A program made the translations under genes and the position numbers. 64,000 bases of DNA from Paractinoplanes atraurantiacus (GTDB lineage: Bacteria > Actinomycetota > Actinomycetes > Mycobacteriales > Micromonosporaceae): NCBI RefSeq assembly GCF_900215205.1, contig NZ_OBDY01000003.1, positions 387,842 to 451,841 of the forward strand. Direction: 5' to 3'. Below, piece after piece: positions 43,042 through 50,374 of the stretch; the stretch's first letter is position 1, and the number at the start of each line of letters is the position of its first letter. The notes under the pieces are model-generated. The model was not told the DNA's origin, did no database searches, and saw only the letters and a list, made by a program, of their open reading frames with translations.

Positions 43042-43712
43042 ACGGGCAGCTGCGCCCCGTTGGTCGGCTTGGAGGCGTCCGAGGCGAGGAAGAGCAGCAC
43101 CGAGGCGATCTCCTCGGCGCTCGGCCACTTGCTGAAGTCGGCGTCGGGCATGTCCCGCCGGTTGGCCGGCGTGTCCACGATCGCGGGCAGGATCGTGTTG
43201 CACCGCACGCCCTTGCCCCGATACTCGGCCGCCACGGCGTTCGCGAAGGCGACCACGGCCGCCTTGGAGATCGCATAGCCCGACCCGCCCGGGAACGGCG
43301 CCAGGGCCGCCCGGGCCGCCACGCAGACCACCGAGCCGCCGCCGGCCGCCACCAGGTGGGGGAGGGCGGCCGCGGTGAGCAGATACGTGGGCCGCAGATT
43401 GGCCGTGAGCATCGCGTCGAGCCCGGCGATCGGCGTCTCGGCGATCAGCCCGCCGGTCGTGAAGCCACCGGCCAGATTGACCACCGCGCGCAGCGGGGCG
43501 CCGGTTTCCGCCGCCGCGACCTCGACGGCCGCGGTGACATCCGTCTCGTTCCCCAGATCGGCCTCCACCGCCAGGGCACCCTTCGGCAGCCGTCCGGACG
43601 ACCCCGGACGGACCGGGGTGACCACCCGCCAGCCCTCCGCCACGAACCTCTCGACGGCCGCCGAGCCGATGCCACCGGCCCCACCTGAGATCAGAACCGT
43701 GCCCTGGCCCAT
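43038..43712 (-). CDS. Dihydropteridine-reductase-like short-chain dehydrogenase
   Basis: 224 residues. NAD(P)-binding ISGGAGGIG is followed by NLAGGF. The active-site tyrosine and lysine are Y146 and K150 (GYAISK), but 13 residues before Tyr, where SDRs place catalytic Ser, the sequence is CVAARAAL with Ala. DTPANRRDMPDADFSKW near the C-terminus closely resembles the equivalent region of vertebrate quinonoid dihydropteridine reductase, which also lacks that Ser. I infer a pterin or similar reductase; the physiological substrate is unproven. GGGAGGG upstream supports ATG 43712. Its stop overlaps that of the thymidylate kinase. Confidence 0.82.
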   Translation of the reverse strand: MGQGTVLISGGAGGIGSAAVERFVAEGWRVVTPVRPGSSGRLPKGALAVEADLGNETDVTAAVEVAAAETGAPLRAVVNLAGGFTTGGLIAETPIAGLDAMLTANLRPTYLLTAAALPHLVAAGGGSVVCVAARAALAPFPGGSGYAISKAAVVAFANAVAAEYRGKGVRCNTILPAIVDTPANRRDMPDADFSKWPSAEEIASVLLFLASDASKPTNGAQLPV

Positions 43713-43770
43713 GTGCCCTCCCGCTGTGTTTTTCGTCACCCTGTACATCCGGATGGTTCGTACCGGCCGA

Positions 43771-43786
43771 ACCGTTGTCGAACGGT
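43771..43786. promoter_or_regulatory. Short palindrome upstream of SDR gene
   Basis: ACCGTT and AACGGT, perfect six-base arms with four bases between, lie about 60 bp before the leftward SDR start. The size fits a dimeric repressor site. No regulator gene adjoins it. Confidence 0.35.
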
Positions 43787-44035
43787 GGGTCACTCGCCGG
43801 AGCATCACCCGTGCGGGCGAGTGAACTGCGCCGCCGCGTGCCGCATTGTGGCAGGTGGTCCCGTTCGGTCAACGCCTCGGGATCTTTTCGATCGTGCTTT
43901 TGTTTCAAGCCCGTCGCGAACCTGACGATCCACCACCTGAACCCGGGAAGCCACTCGGCCGTACAGGGTGGTGACGAGGGTCCCAAGGTCATTGGTGATG
44001 CCCGTCGCTGTGATCAATGAGGGGCCGGTGGTGTC

Positions 44036-44161
44036 ATGAGACGAGCGACGGGTAAGCGTCAGTCAGCGCTGCCGACGACCAGGGCGCGTGGGAATGCCGC
44101 CAGTATGGGCCTGCTCAGCAAGTATGCACGGGGCTCTCAGCTATCACCCAGGCATTCGTGA
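44036..44161 (+). CDS. Possible 41-residue upstream peptide
   Basis: ATG at 44036 opens a 42-codon frame ending with TGA at 44159-44161, about 100 bp before the sigma-factor gene. The peptide is basic (MRRATGKRQ) and not recognised. GAGGGG lies eleven bases upstream, slightly too far. It could be a leader peptide or chance; I see no conservation evidence. Confidence 0.25.
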   Translation: MRRATGKRQSALPTTRARGNAASMGLLSKYARGSQLSPRHS

Positions 44162-44261
44162 CACTTTCGACCCACCAGCCGGAATCAGTACAGGCAGCAA
44201 TTTGTTGTGTAGATGCCAGTAACCGCAATGTGCGAACTGCGGACGTTACGGGGAGGAACTG

Positions 44262-45266
44262 ATGGACACAGGTATCGCCCGTAGCGGGGTTAGTAGTCAT
44301 GGCAATGAGGGGACCGTGGGCAACGTGGAGAAGAGCACCGTCTTGAGGACCGATCAGGTTGCCGAGGAGCGCGACCTCGTTGGCGTCTACCTGCACGAGA
44401 TCTCACGGACACCGCTGTTGGACGCCGCACGCGAGGTCGAGCTCTCCAAGGCGATCGAGGCGGGCCTCTACGCCGAGCACCTGCTCGAGACCGGCGAGGC
44501 CAAGCGCGGCGTGAGCCGGGAAGAGCTGGAGCGACTGGTCACCGAGGGCCAGAAGGCCAAGGACCTGTTCATCCGGGCCAACCTGCGACTGGTCGTGTCG
44601 ATCGCCCGGCGCTACGTGCGCTCCGGCATGCCGATGCTCGACCTCATCCAGGAGGGCAACACCGGCCTGGTCCGCGCGGTCGAGAAGTTCGACTACGAGC
44701 GCGGCTACAAGTTCTCGACGTACGCGACCTGGTGGGTCCGGCAGGCGATCAGCCGGGCCATCGCCCAGCAGGAGCGCACCGTGCGCCTGCCCGTGCACCT
44801 GGTCGAGGACGTCAACCGGATGCGCAACGTGACCCGTCAGCTCGTTCGTGAGCTGGGCGGCGACCCCGAGCCCGAGCAGGTCGCGGCCGCTCTGGGCGTC
44901 ACCGTCGAGCGGGTCAACGAGCTCACCCGCTGGGCGCAGGACACGGTGTCCCTCGACACGCCGGTCGGCGACGACGGCGACACCAACCTCGGCGACCTGG
45001 TCGCCGACAGCGACGCCCCGTCGCCCGAGGACATCGTTCTCACCGCCCTCGAGCGCCAGCGCATCGAGGGTCTGCTCAACCACCTCGACGACCGTTCGGC
45101 CGGCATCATGCGGGCCCGCTACGGCCTCGAGGACGGCCGGGAGCACTCGCTGACCGAGGTGGCCTCGCGCTTCTCGCTCAGCCGCGAGCGCATCCGCCAG
45201 CTCGAGATCCAGGCGCTCGGCCGGCTGCGTGAGCTGGCCCGGGCCGAGGGCCTCCAGGCCGCCTGA
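44262..45266 (+). CDS. Group 2 RpoD-like sigma factor (SigB/HrdD type)
   Basis: 334 residues with complete regions 1.2 to 4.2: DLVGVYLHEISRTPLL (1.2), KDLFIRANLRLVVSIARRYVRSGMPMLDLIQEGNTGL (2.1-2.2), YKFSTYATWWVRQAISRAI (2.3-2.4), LPVHLVEDVNRM (3.0), and HSLTEVASRFSLSRERIRQLEIQALGRLRE (4.2). It lacks the long acidic region 1.1 of the principal sigma, so it is probably an alternative housekeeping-like factor. GGGGAGGAA precedes the ATG. No anti-sigma gene adjoins it. Confidence 0.9.
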   Translation: MDTGIARSGVSSHGNEGTVGNVEKSTVLRTDQVAEERDLVGVYLHEISRTPLLDAAREVELSKAIEAGLYAEHLLETGEAKRGVSREELERLVTEGQKAKDLFIRANLRLVVSIARRYVRSGMPMLDLIQEGNTGLVRAVEKFDYERGYKFSTYATWWVRQAISRAIAQQERTVRLPVHLVEDVNRMRNVTRQLVRELGGDPEPEQVAAALGVTVERVNELTRWAQDTVSLDTPVGDDGDTNLGDLVADSDAPSPEDIVLTALERQRIEGLLNHLDDRSAGIMRARYGLEDGREHSLTEVASRFSLSRERIRQLEIQALGRLRELARAEGLQAA

Positions 45267-45294
45267 GAAAAACACCCCCCGTCACCTAGACACG

Positions 45295-45328
45295 AAAGGC
45301 CGGTACCCGAGAAGGGGTACCGGCCTTT
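45295..45328. terminator. Bidirectional terminator, 14-bp stem
   Basis: AAAGGCCGGTACCC (45295-45308) pairs perfectly with 45315-45328 around GAGAAG. It has A and T ends on both sides and serves the convergent sigma-factor and NlpC/P60 genes. Confidence 0.88.
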
Positions 45329-45341
45329 GCCGTGCCTGACG

Positions 45342-46307
45342 CTACTTGACGCGGCCGTAGCCGTACGGCGACATGACGTCGACCGATACCTTCTTGACCA
45401 CCGTGCCGGTGTGCGGCGCATGGATGATCATGCCGTCGCCCACGTAGATCGCCACGTGCCCGAGACTCCGGTAGAACACCAGATCGCCGGGCTGCAGTTG
45501 GGATCGGCTGATGTGGGCCACCGCGCCCCATTGGGCCTCGGTGTTGTGCGGCAGCGACTTGCCCGCCGCGGCCCACGCCCCCGAGGTCAGACCCGAGCAG
45601 TCCCAGGTGCTGGGGCCGTCCGCGCCGAACTCGTACGCCTCACCGAGCTGGTTGTAGGCGAAGGTGACCGCCTTGCCGGCCGAGCCCGCGATGGTGGGGA
45701 TCGTGCCGGTGTACTTCGAGGTGGTCTCCTGCGCCTGGCCGTAGGCCTCGGTGCGCATGGCCATCAGCTTCTTGATGTCCTTCTGGATGCCCGCCTTGCG
45801 GGCGGCGAGCGCGTTGACCTGAGCGGTCTGCTTCGCCTGGGTCGCCTTGAGGGCGGCCTGGCGGGCGCTGAAGTTCTGGGTCGCCTCGGTGAACGAGTCG
45901 ATGTCCCGCTGGTTGGCCCGCGAGATCTGGTCGAGGTAGTTGATCTTGTCGACCAGGTCGTCCTGTCCCTCGCCGGACAGCAGGGCGGTCATCGGCCCGA
46001 CCCGGCCCTGCATGTACGACGTCGCCGCGAGAGTGCCGACGCGGGCACTCGCCGCCTTGAGCGCCGCCTGAGCGGGGGCCAGAGACGCCGCGAGCTTCTT
46101 CTCGTCCGCGATCGTCTTCTTCAGGCTGATGTTCATCTTGTTGTAGTTCTCGGTGATGTCCTCGAGCTGGTTGGACGCCGCCTCGATCTTCTTGGTGAGC
46201 TCGCTCGTGGACGGAGCCGCGTGGGCGGCTGTCGCCAGAGACCCGGTCATCGCGACTGCCATGGCCGCGACGGCGAGCACCCGAAGCCTCGTACGGAGGT
46301 GTGGCAC
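45342..46307 (-). CDS. Secreted NlpC/P60 cell-wall endopeptidase (RipA-like)
   Basis: 321 residues. A Sec signal peptide (1-31, ending AAHA) is followed by a long coiled coil (about 35-190, ELTKKIEAASNQLEDITENY and onward) and an NlpC/P60 domain (about 205-321). Its catalytic residues are C237 in WDCSGLT, His in LGHVAIY, and a third polar residue in IIHAPH. It should cleave D-gamma-glutamyl-diaminopimelate bonds in peptidoglycan during growth or spore germination. A c-di-AMP riboswitch precedes it. GTG 46307 is the start. Confidence 0.92.
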   Translation of the reverse strand: MPHLRTRLRVLAVAAMAVAMTGSLATAAHAAPSTSELTKKIEAASNQLEDITENYNKMNISLKKTIADEKKLAASLAPAQAALKAASARVGTLAATSYMQGRVGPMTALLSGEGQDDLVDKINYLDQISRANQRDIDSFTEATQNFSARQAALKATQAKQTAQVNALAARKAGIQKDIKKLMAMRTEAYGQAQETTSKYTGTIPTIAGSAGKAVTFAYNQLGEAYEFGADGPSTWDCSGLTSGAWAAAGKSLPHNTEAQWGAVAHISRSQLQPGDLVFYRSLGHVAIYVGDGMIIHAPHTGTVVKKVSVDVMSPYGYGRVK

Positions 46308-46329
46308 CGGTTAGTGGCCTTTCTTCCGC

Positions 46330-46475
46330 TTGGCCGCCTACCGGGTTAGCTGTCGGGTTCGCGCTGGAAGAAGGCGCTACCGCTGACGCGGATTCACCCC
46401 AAAAACGCGGTTCCCCGGCTCCGTCACGGGACTTCCAACCGCTCGGGGGAGAGCGAGTCGTCACCGAGAAGGATT
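46330..46475 (-). promoter_or_regulatory. c-di-AMP (ydaO-yuaA) riboswitch
   Basis: Read leftward, the leader contains the conserved parts of the ydaO family in order: CCGGGGAACCGCG, then GGGGTGAATCCGCG (46387-46400), the GGTAGCG turn, and the 3-prime signature AGCTAACCCGGTAGGCGG (46334-46351). It ends about 25 bases before the NlpC/P60 start. In actinomycetes this riboswitch commonly controls cell-wall hydrolases and turns them off when c-di-AMP is high. Boundaries are approximate. Confidence 0.9.
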
Positions 46476-46535
46476 GGGCGGCGCTGGCCGGCGCCACGGA
46501 GGGGAGTGGCTGCGGACCGGACCAACCGCATTAAC

Positions 46536-46615
46536 TTATCGGGGGAAACATCAAATGCAAGTGGTCACAGAGTGATTTAAGACAGCGGACCACTTTGCGT
46601 CATTGATCCCGATAA
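46536..46615. promoter_or_regulatory. Nested inverted repeats upstream of the riboswitch
   Basis: Outer arms TTATCGGG (46536-46543) and CCCGATAA (46608-46615) enclose inner arms AAGTGGTC (46559-46566) and GACCACTT (46588-46595), both perfect 8-bp dyads. It lies about 60 bases upstream of the riboswitch in its direction of transcription and inside an AT-richer stretch. It could be a structured 5-prime RNA, a regulator site, or the terminator/promoter zone of the hydrolase gene. Confidence 0.5.
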
Positions 46616-46656
46616 CAGATAGTCATTCGGCCGGGACAATGTGTTGATACTGCCTC

Positions 46657-46983
46657 TCAAGCCGGACTATTCGCAAGCTCGGCCTGACGCTGCGGAATCC
46701 ACTGCTTGCTCACCTTGCGCTCGACCCAGAACGACAGGAACGGGATGGTGCCGGCCAGCATCACGCCGATCATGCGCGGGAAGGACCAGCCGGCCCGGCG
46801 GGACAGATCGAAGGTCAGGACAAGGTAGACCATGAACAGGAAGCCGTGCGCCGGGCCGACGACCGCCACCACGGTGTCGTTGTCGCCGAGATATTTCAGC
46901 GGCATGCCGACGACGACGAGCGCGAGCAGCCCCACGCCGACGATGTAGGCGATGATCCGGTAGCGGGTCAGGGCACCCTGCAC
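46657..46983 (-). CDS. DUF3817 small membrane protein
   Basis: 108 residues with three membrane helices: IIAYIVGVGLLALVVVGMPL, VVGPAHGFLFMVYLVLTF and MIGVMLAGTIPFLSFWVERKV. The VGPAHGFLFMVY centre and WVERKV end are the DUF3817 pattern, a family also found as a domain in some membrane regulators. AAGGA lies ten bases upstream of the GTG at 46983. It follows the next gene by 24 bp in the same operon. Function unknown. Confidence 0.88.
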   Translation of the reverse strand: MQGALTRYRIIAYIVGVGLLALVVVGMPLKYLGDNDTVVAVVGPAHGFLFMVYLVLTFDLSRRAGWSFPRMIGVMLAGTIPFLSFWVERKVSKQWIPQRQAELANSPA

Positions 46984-47007
46984 AGTGGCACGTCCTTCTT
47001 CTGTCTT

Positions 47008-47412
47008 TTATCTCTGGCCGGGGTAGTCGCCCGGGCGGGCGCCCGGGTGTTCCTTCAGCCAGGTCAGATAGTCGTTGTAGGCGGCCGTCTCGGGGTCGTC
47101 GGCGTCCGCGGTCGGGCGCACGGCCACCCGGACCGGCCGGCCGACGGTAACAGCCGTACCTGGGAGCCTCTCGGGCTCGGACTCGTCGCCGCGCGCCGGG
47201 TCGAGCTTGCGCCGGGCCAGCTGCACCTCGCGCCACCAGAGGAAGACCACGAAGCCCGCGAAGACCGGCCACTCGAACATGTAGCCCCAGCTGATCGCGT
47301 TTCCTCCGGTGGCCCGGCTGAACTGCCACCAGCCCAGCACCAGGCACCCGAAGAACAGGACCAGCGCCAGGACATGGCGGGCGATCCACGCCGGAGTCCA
47401 CAGGCCCTTCAT
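47008..47412 (-). CDS. Membrane protein with SURF1-like anchor
   Basis: 134 residues. The N-terminus [34 protein letters not shown] resembles the first helix of SURF1-type proteins in actinomycetes, and a second helix ([17 protein letters not shown]) follows. The C-terminal half is charged and cytoplasmic, ending [16 protein letters not shown]. Related genes often sit beside DUF3817 as here. Some databases call it a glucitol-operon regulator, which I do not see support for. Confidence 0.78.
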   Translation of the reverse strand: MKGLWTPAWIARHVLALVLFFGCLVLGWWQFSRATGGNAISWGYMFEWPVFAGFVVFLWWREVQLARRKLDPARGDESEPERLPGTAVTVGRPVRVAVRPTADADDPETAAYNDYLTWLKEHPGARPGDYPGQR

Positions 47413-47503
47413 GCCCTTGAGCGTACCGGCGCGGGTTTGACCTCCGCCCGCATGGGCAACCGTGCGAGCAGCAGCAGGGCCATGTCGTCTACGGAGGTGC
47501 GCG

Positions 47504-47716
47504 ATGGAGCACGGGATCGACCCCACCGGGCTGGGTGAGGAGGACCTCTTCCGGGAGTTGTCCAGCCTCTACCGCACGCGGCTCGCCACCCTCCGGCACG
47601 GCCCCGACGCGGCCCTGGACAACCACTTCAAGCGAACCGCCGAGCTCGAGACCGAATACATGGCCCGCTACCCCGGACGCGAGGTGGACCCGGACCGGCT
47701 CACCCAGGACTTCTAG
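47504..47716 (+). CDS. DUF6158-like small protein
   Basis: 70 residues, soluble, charged. [24 protein letters not shown] and [20 protein letters not shown] are two helices found in the actinobacterial DUF6158 family as I recall it. ACGGAGG precedes the ATG. It is 13 bp from the DUF1360 gene and probably co-transcribed. Function unknown. Confidence 0.75.
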   Translation: MEHGIDPTGLGEEDLFRELSSLYRTRLATLRHGPDAALDNHFKRTAELETEYMARYPGREVDPDRLTQDF

Positions 47717-47729
47717 CTAGGAGAACCTC

Positions 47730-48254
47730 TTGACCGAGACGCTGCGCGCCCGGTTGGCGCGCGTCGGCCAGTCGTACGCTCCCCACGAACATCGGCCCCT
47801 CGCCGGCTACGTCGCCGCGATGGGCGCTTTCGGCGCCCTGGCCGCGAGCCTCGCCGCCGCCGCGAAGGTCACCGGGAAGCCCGCTCCCGAACGCCCGTCC
47901 CTGGGCGACGTGGCGCTGTTGTCGATCGCCACCCACAAGCTGAGCCGGTTGATCGCCAAGGACTCGGTCACCAGCCCGCTGAGGGCCCCGTTCACCCGCT
48001 ACACCGAGCCGGCCGGGGCGGCCGAGCTCAACGAAGAGGTACGGGACCACCACAGCTCCCTGAAGCACGGGATCGGCGAGCTCATCACGTGCCCGTTCTG
48101 CCTGGCGGTCTGGGTGGCCACCGGCCTCACCGGTGGCCTCGTCCTGGCCCCGCGCCTGACCCGCCTGGCCGCGACGGCCCTGACGGCCACCGCGGTCTCC
48201 GACTTCCTGCAGATGGCGTACGACATCTCCAAGCACGCCGCGGAAGGCGACTGA
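47730..48254 (+). CDS. DUF1360 membrane protein
   Basis: 174 residues. LLSIATHKLSRLIAKDSVTSPLRAPFTRY and ITCPFCLAVWVATGL with a CPFC motif are the DUF1360 landmarks, a family related to Bacillus YjcA, which is linked to sporulation. Three or four membrane helices. The TTG at 47730 has GGAGAA eight bases upstream. Confidence 0.87.
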   Translation: MTETLRARLARVGQSYAPHEHRPLAGYVAAMGAFGALAASLAAAAKVTGKPAPERPSLGDVALLSIATHKLSRLIAKDSVTSPLRAPFTRYTEPAGAAELNEEVRDHHSSLKHGIGELITCPFCLAVWVATGLTGGLVLAPRLTRLAATALTATAVSDFLQMAYDISKHAAEGD

Positions 48255-48261
48255 GTTTCCT

Positions 48262-48414
48262 TCAGGGTGGTCCGTCCCGGTCGAGGCCGGACCACCCCTG
48301 AGGGCTCTCGGCCTCACTGTCGTCCCGGTCCGCGGTGATCTCCTCGTCCACGGCCGTGTCGTCGTGCTCGGACGCGAAGTCCTCCTGCTCGTCCGGATCG
48401 CCGATCGGCTCCAT
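48262..48414 (-). CDS. Small acidic protein
   Basis: 50 residues, strongly acidic (MEPIGDPDEQEDFASEHDD). GGGAGGG lies eight bases upstream of the ATG at 48414, a convincing ribosome binding site. The gene follows the 66-residue gene by 23 bp. The 3-prime end overlaps the terminator hairpin of the convergent DUF1360 gene. Not recognised; it may be a small acidic partner protein or intrinsically disordered. Confidence 0.5.
   Translation of the reverse strand: MEPIGDPDEQEDFASEHDDTAVDEEITADRDDSEAESPQGWSGLDRDGPP
48265..48297. terminator. Hairpin after DUF1360 gene
   Basis: GGGTGGTCCG (48265-48274) pairs exactly with CGGACCACCC (48288-48297), 13-base loop. It follows the DUF1360 stop by 10 bases and overlaps the last codons of the small acidic gene on the other strand. 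Confidence 0.7.
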
Positions 48415-48437
48415 CGCCGTGCCCTCCCTGGCTCGGA

Positions 48438-48638
48438 TCAGACTTCGAGAATGCGCAGCGCCTCGGCCGCCTCGTCCTGTGCGTACTCGCCCTCCGGCAG
48501 CGCGTCGATCCGCGTCATGGCGGTGGCCGGCAGATCAGCGGCGATCGCCCGGCGCTGCAGGTCGGCGCTGCTCAACCGCTCCTGGGCGTCGAAGGCGTCG
48601 TCGAGGAAGGCGTCCAGCTCACGAAAGTCGTCGCTCAC
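48438..48638 (-). CDS. Small DUF2795-like protein
   Basis: 66 residues from GTG 48638. The C-terminal LQRRAIAADLPATAMTRIDALPEGEYAQDEAAEALRILE has the spacing of DUF2795-type small actinobacterial proteins, but the match is by eye. It could also start further upstream at 48671. It is likely co-transcribed with the acidic protein downstream. Function unknown. Confidence 0.6.
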   Translation of the reverse strand: MSDDFRELDAFLDDAFDAQERLSSADLQRRAIAADLPATAMTRIDALPEGEYAQDEAAEALRILEV

Positions 48639-48879
48639 GGCCCGAGGACTACCCGGCGCATGCCGCCACAAACTCTGTGACCGGCGTCACGTTCCCTAAC
48701 GGAATCATGCCCGGGGTCCGACCGTTGAGAGCAGATGTCGGTGTGCCCAGTGTCCCCGGGCCTCACCCATTGCCTTCACGGAATACCGTTCGGCTGGAGC
48801 CGTGATGAGCCACTCGCCGCGAGGCGACCTGCACACCGACATCGCGCCGTCCCCGGTCCGCCGGGGGCGGCGCACCTTT

Positions 48880-48922
48880 GTTTGAGGCCAGGCTCGTTTG
48901 AGGCCACGGGTACCCGGGGTAC
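48880..48922. promoter_or_regulatory. Direct repeat plus palindrome
   Basis: GTTTGAGGCCA occurs at 48880-48890 and again at 48896-48906, a 16-bp period. Immediately after, GTACCC-G-GGGTAC (48910-48922) is a perfect dyad. The set ends 10 bases before the ATG of the 68-residue gene, so it lies over its promoter. Confidence 0.5.
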
Positions 48923-48932
48923 TTGATCTCTT

Positions 48933-49139
48933 ATGACTGATGACCGGATCGGGCAGCGCGCCGCCGATCTGCTCCCCGAGGAGCGGGCCGGCGGGGGCAG
49001 CGCGGACCCGCGGGCGCAGGCCGAAGCGATCCTCGCCGACTCCGACGAGCGCGAGGAGAACCCCGGAGCGGCGCCGGACTCGTTCCTGGAGCGGCGCAGT
49101 TCGGGACAGGCCGCCCAGACCGGCGAAACCACCCGGTAG
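48933..49139 (+). CDS. Small acidic hydrophilic protein
   Basis: 68 residues, no membrane segment. RIGQRAADLLPEERAGG and AEAILADSDEREE resemble a small protein family that I have seen in many actinomycete genomes without an assigned role. There is no clear Shine-Dalgarno; the ATG at 48933 directly follows the dyad promoter region and may be leaderless. Confidence 0.65.
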   Translation: MTDDRIGQRAADLLPEERAGGGSADPRAQAEAILADSDEREENPGAAPDSFLERRSSGQAAQTGETTR

Positions 49140-49178
49140 AGGCACAAGACTTACGTGTTCTTCGATGCTCATGGCAGG

Positions 49179-49958
49179 ATGCCCCGCGTGCCTGCCCCAA
49201 ATCGCCGGGTTTCGTCCCCGCAGCGTGGCCCCGCCCGAGTGCTCACCCGGCCCGGGCGCCCGCGCACACCCGCGGCTCCGAGCGGCCCGCACCCGCTGGA
49301 GCTGGCGGGCCTGCTGCACGAGCTGTCGGCCCTGCTGCTCTCGGCCGACGGCTTCACGCCGGCCCTCGAGAGGCTGACCGAGTTCACGGTGGGCGCGGTC
49401 CCCGGCACGCTCCGCTGCTCGGTGGCCCTGATCGGCGAGGGTGCCCCGGTCTCCCAGGCCGGTCACGGCGCTGCGGGGGAGGCCGTGGACGCTCTCCAGT
49501 ACGCGCAGGGCACTCTCGGTCCGGGGCTCGAGGCTGCCCGTACCCGCACGCTCGTCACCGCCCCCGACCTGGCCACCGACCAGCGCTGGCCGGAGCTGGC
49601 CGAGGCCGCCCGCGCCGAGGGCGTGGGAGCGGTCGCCGCCGTACCCCTAGACCTGCCCCGCGCCGAGGTGGGCGCCCTGAGCCTCTATTTCGACGAGCCC
49701 GGCGCGCCCGGCCCCGACCGTCTGCTGACCGCCATGGCCCTGGCCAACCAGGCCGAGGTCCTCCTCGACGAGCTGCGCCGCCGGGAGTCCCTCAGCGCCG
49801 GCGCCACCGTCGACCACGCCATCGGCGTGATCATCGCCCAGCGCGGCTGCGGCGTCCGCGAGGCCCACGACGTCCTGCGGGACACCGCCCAGCGCCTGGG
49901 CCTCGACCGCCAGGCCGTGGCCGACCGCCTCGTGACAGCCGCCGCCCGCAACGCCTGA
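49179..49958 (+). CDS. GAF and ANTAR-domain RNA-binding regulator
   Basis: 259 residues from ATG 49179. After a disordered basic N-terminus, a GAF-like sensor (about 50-180: LLHELSALLLSADGF, RTRTLVTAPDLATDQRW, GVGAVAAVPL) leads into an ANTAR domain (about 200-259) with VDHAIGVIIAQRGCGVREAHDVLR. ANTAR proteins bind hairpin pairs in nascent RNA and cause antitermination. Alternative starts are GTG 49155 and GTG 49188. Convergent with the monooxygenase gene. Confidence 0.87.
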   Translation: MPRVPAPNRRVSSPQRGPARVLTRPGRPRTPAAPSGPHPLELAGLLHELSALLLSADGFTPALERLTEFTVGAVPGTLRCSVALIGEGAPVSQAGHGAAGEAVDALQYAQGTLGPGLEAARTRTLVTAPDLATDQRWPELAEAARAEGVGAVAAVPLDLPRAEVGALSLYFDEPGAPGPDRLLTAMALANQAEVLLDELRRRESLSAGATVDHAIGVIIAQRGCGVREAHDVLRDTAQRLGLDRQAVADRLVTAAARNA

Positions 49959-49963
49959 CGGGC

Positions 49964-50269
49964 TCAGGCCTTCTCGACGTGCTGGACGACGTCGAACTCG
50001 AGCAGGGAAGCGCCGCTGGCCACCGGTTTGCTGCGCTCGCCGGAGTGGGCCGCGCGGCCGCTGCCGGCCGACCACGCCTGGAAATCTTCTTCGGTCTCCC
50101 AGCGGGTGTAGACGAAGTAGCGGGTCTCGCCGGCGACAGGGCGCAGCAGCTCGAACGAGAGGAAGCCGGGCGCGTTCTCCACGGCGCCCTGCCGCGCGGC
50201 GAAGCGCTTCTCCAGCTCGGGGCCGGCGCCCTCGGGAACGTCAATCGCGTTGATCTTCACAACAGCCAT
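49964..50269 (-). CDS. Antibiotic-biosynthesis-monooxygenase-fold protein
   Basis: 101 residues in the ferredoxin-like dimeric alpha/beta barrel fold: VVKINAIDVPEGAGPELEKRFA, PGFLSFELLRPVAGETRYFVYTRWETEEDFQAW, and a C-terminal LLEFDVVQ strand. Members degrade heme or oxidise small aromatics without cofactors; a His or Asn heme ligand is not clear. It may be a heme-degrading or general stress protein. ATG 50269. Confidence 0.87.
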   Translation of the reverse strand: MAVVKINAIDVPEGAGPELEKRFAARQGAVENAPGFLSFELLRPVAGETRYFVYTRWETEEDFQAWSAGSGRAAHSGERSKPVASGASLLEFDVVQHVEKA

Positions 50270-50320
50270 GCCGCAACGCTACTGCGCCGCTTCGGCGGCC
50301 TTCGAGTTATCCACAGGCCC

Positions 50321-50373
50321 GAAATGTGAAGCGGGAGGCAGGGTGTCCCCGCCTCCCGCTTCATGCGCATTTC
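50321..50373 (-). terminator. Extended hairpin after DHA2 gene
   Basis: TGAAGCGGGAGGC (50327-50339) pairs perfectly with 50351-50363, and GAAATG (50321-50326) with CATTTC (50368-50373) extends the stem after a small internal bulge. It lies just beyond the stop at 50375 of the leftward transporter gene. Confidence 0.8.
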
Positions 50374-50374
50374 G

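Larger units (their letters stand above)
43713..44261. other. Long upstream region of the sigma-factor gene
   Basis: 549 bases without an established gene. It contains the palindrome ACCGTT-GTCG-AACGGT (43771-43786), which may be an operator for the leftward SDR gene, a CTCGCC/GGCGAG stem (43793-43798 and 43816-43821), a 41-codon frame at 44036, and a TAGATG -10-like hexamer around 44210 before the strong ribosome binding site of the sigma gene. The length suggests regulated expression. Confidence 0.45.

Noticed and set aside
43775..44020. 81-residue rightward frame in the sigma leader
   Set aside because: Composition not protein-like and no start signal. It crosses the stem at 43793-43821.
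46301..46534. 77-residue rightward frame over the riboswitch
   Set aside because: It lies antisense to a structured leader and lacks a ribosome binding site.
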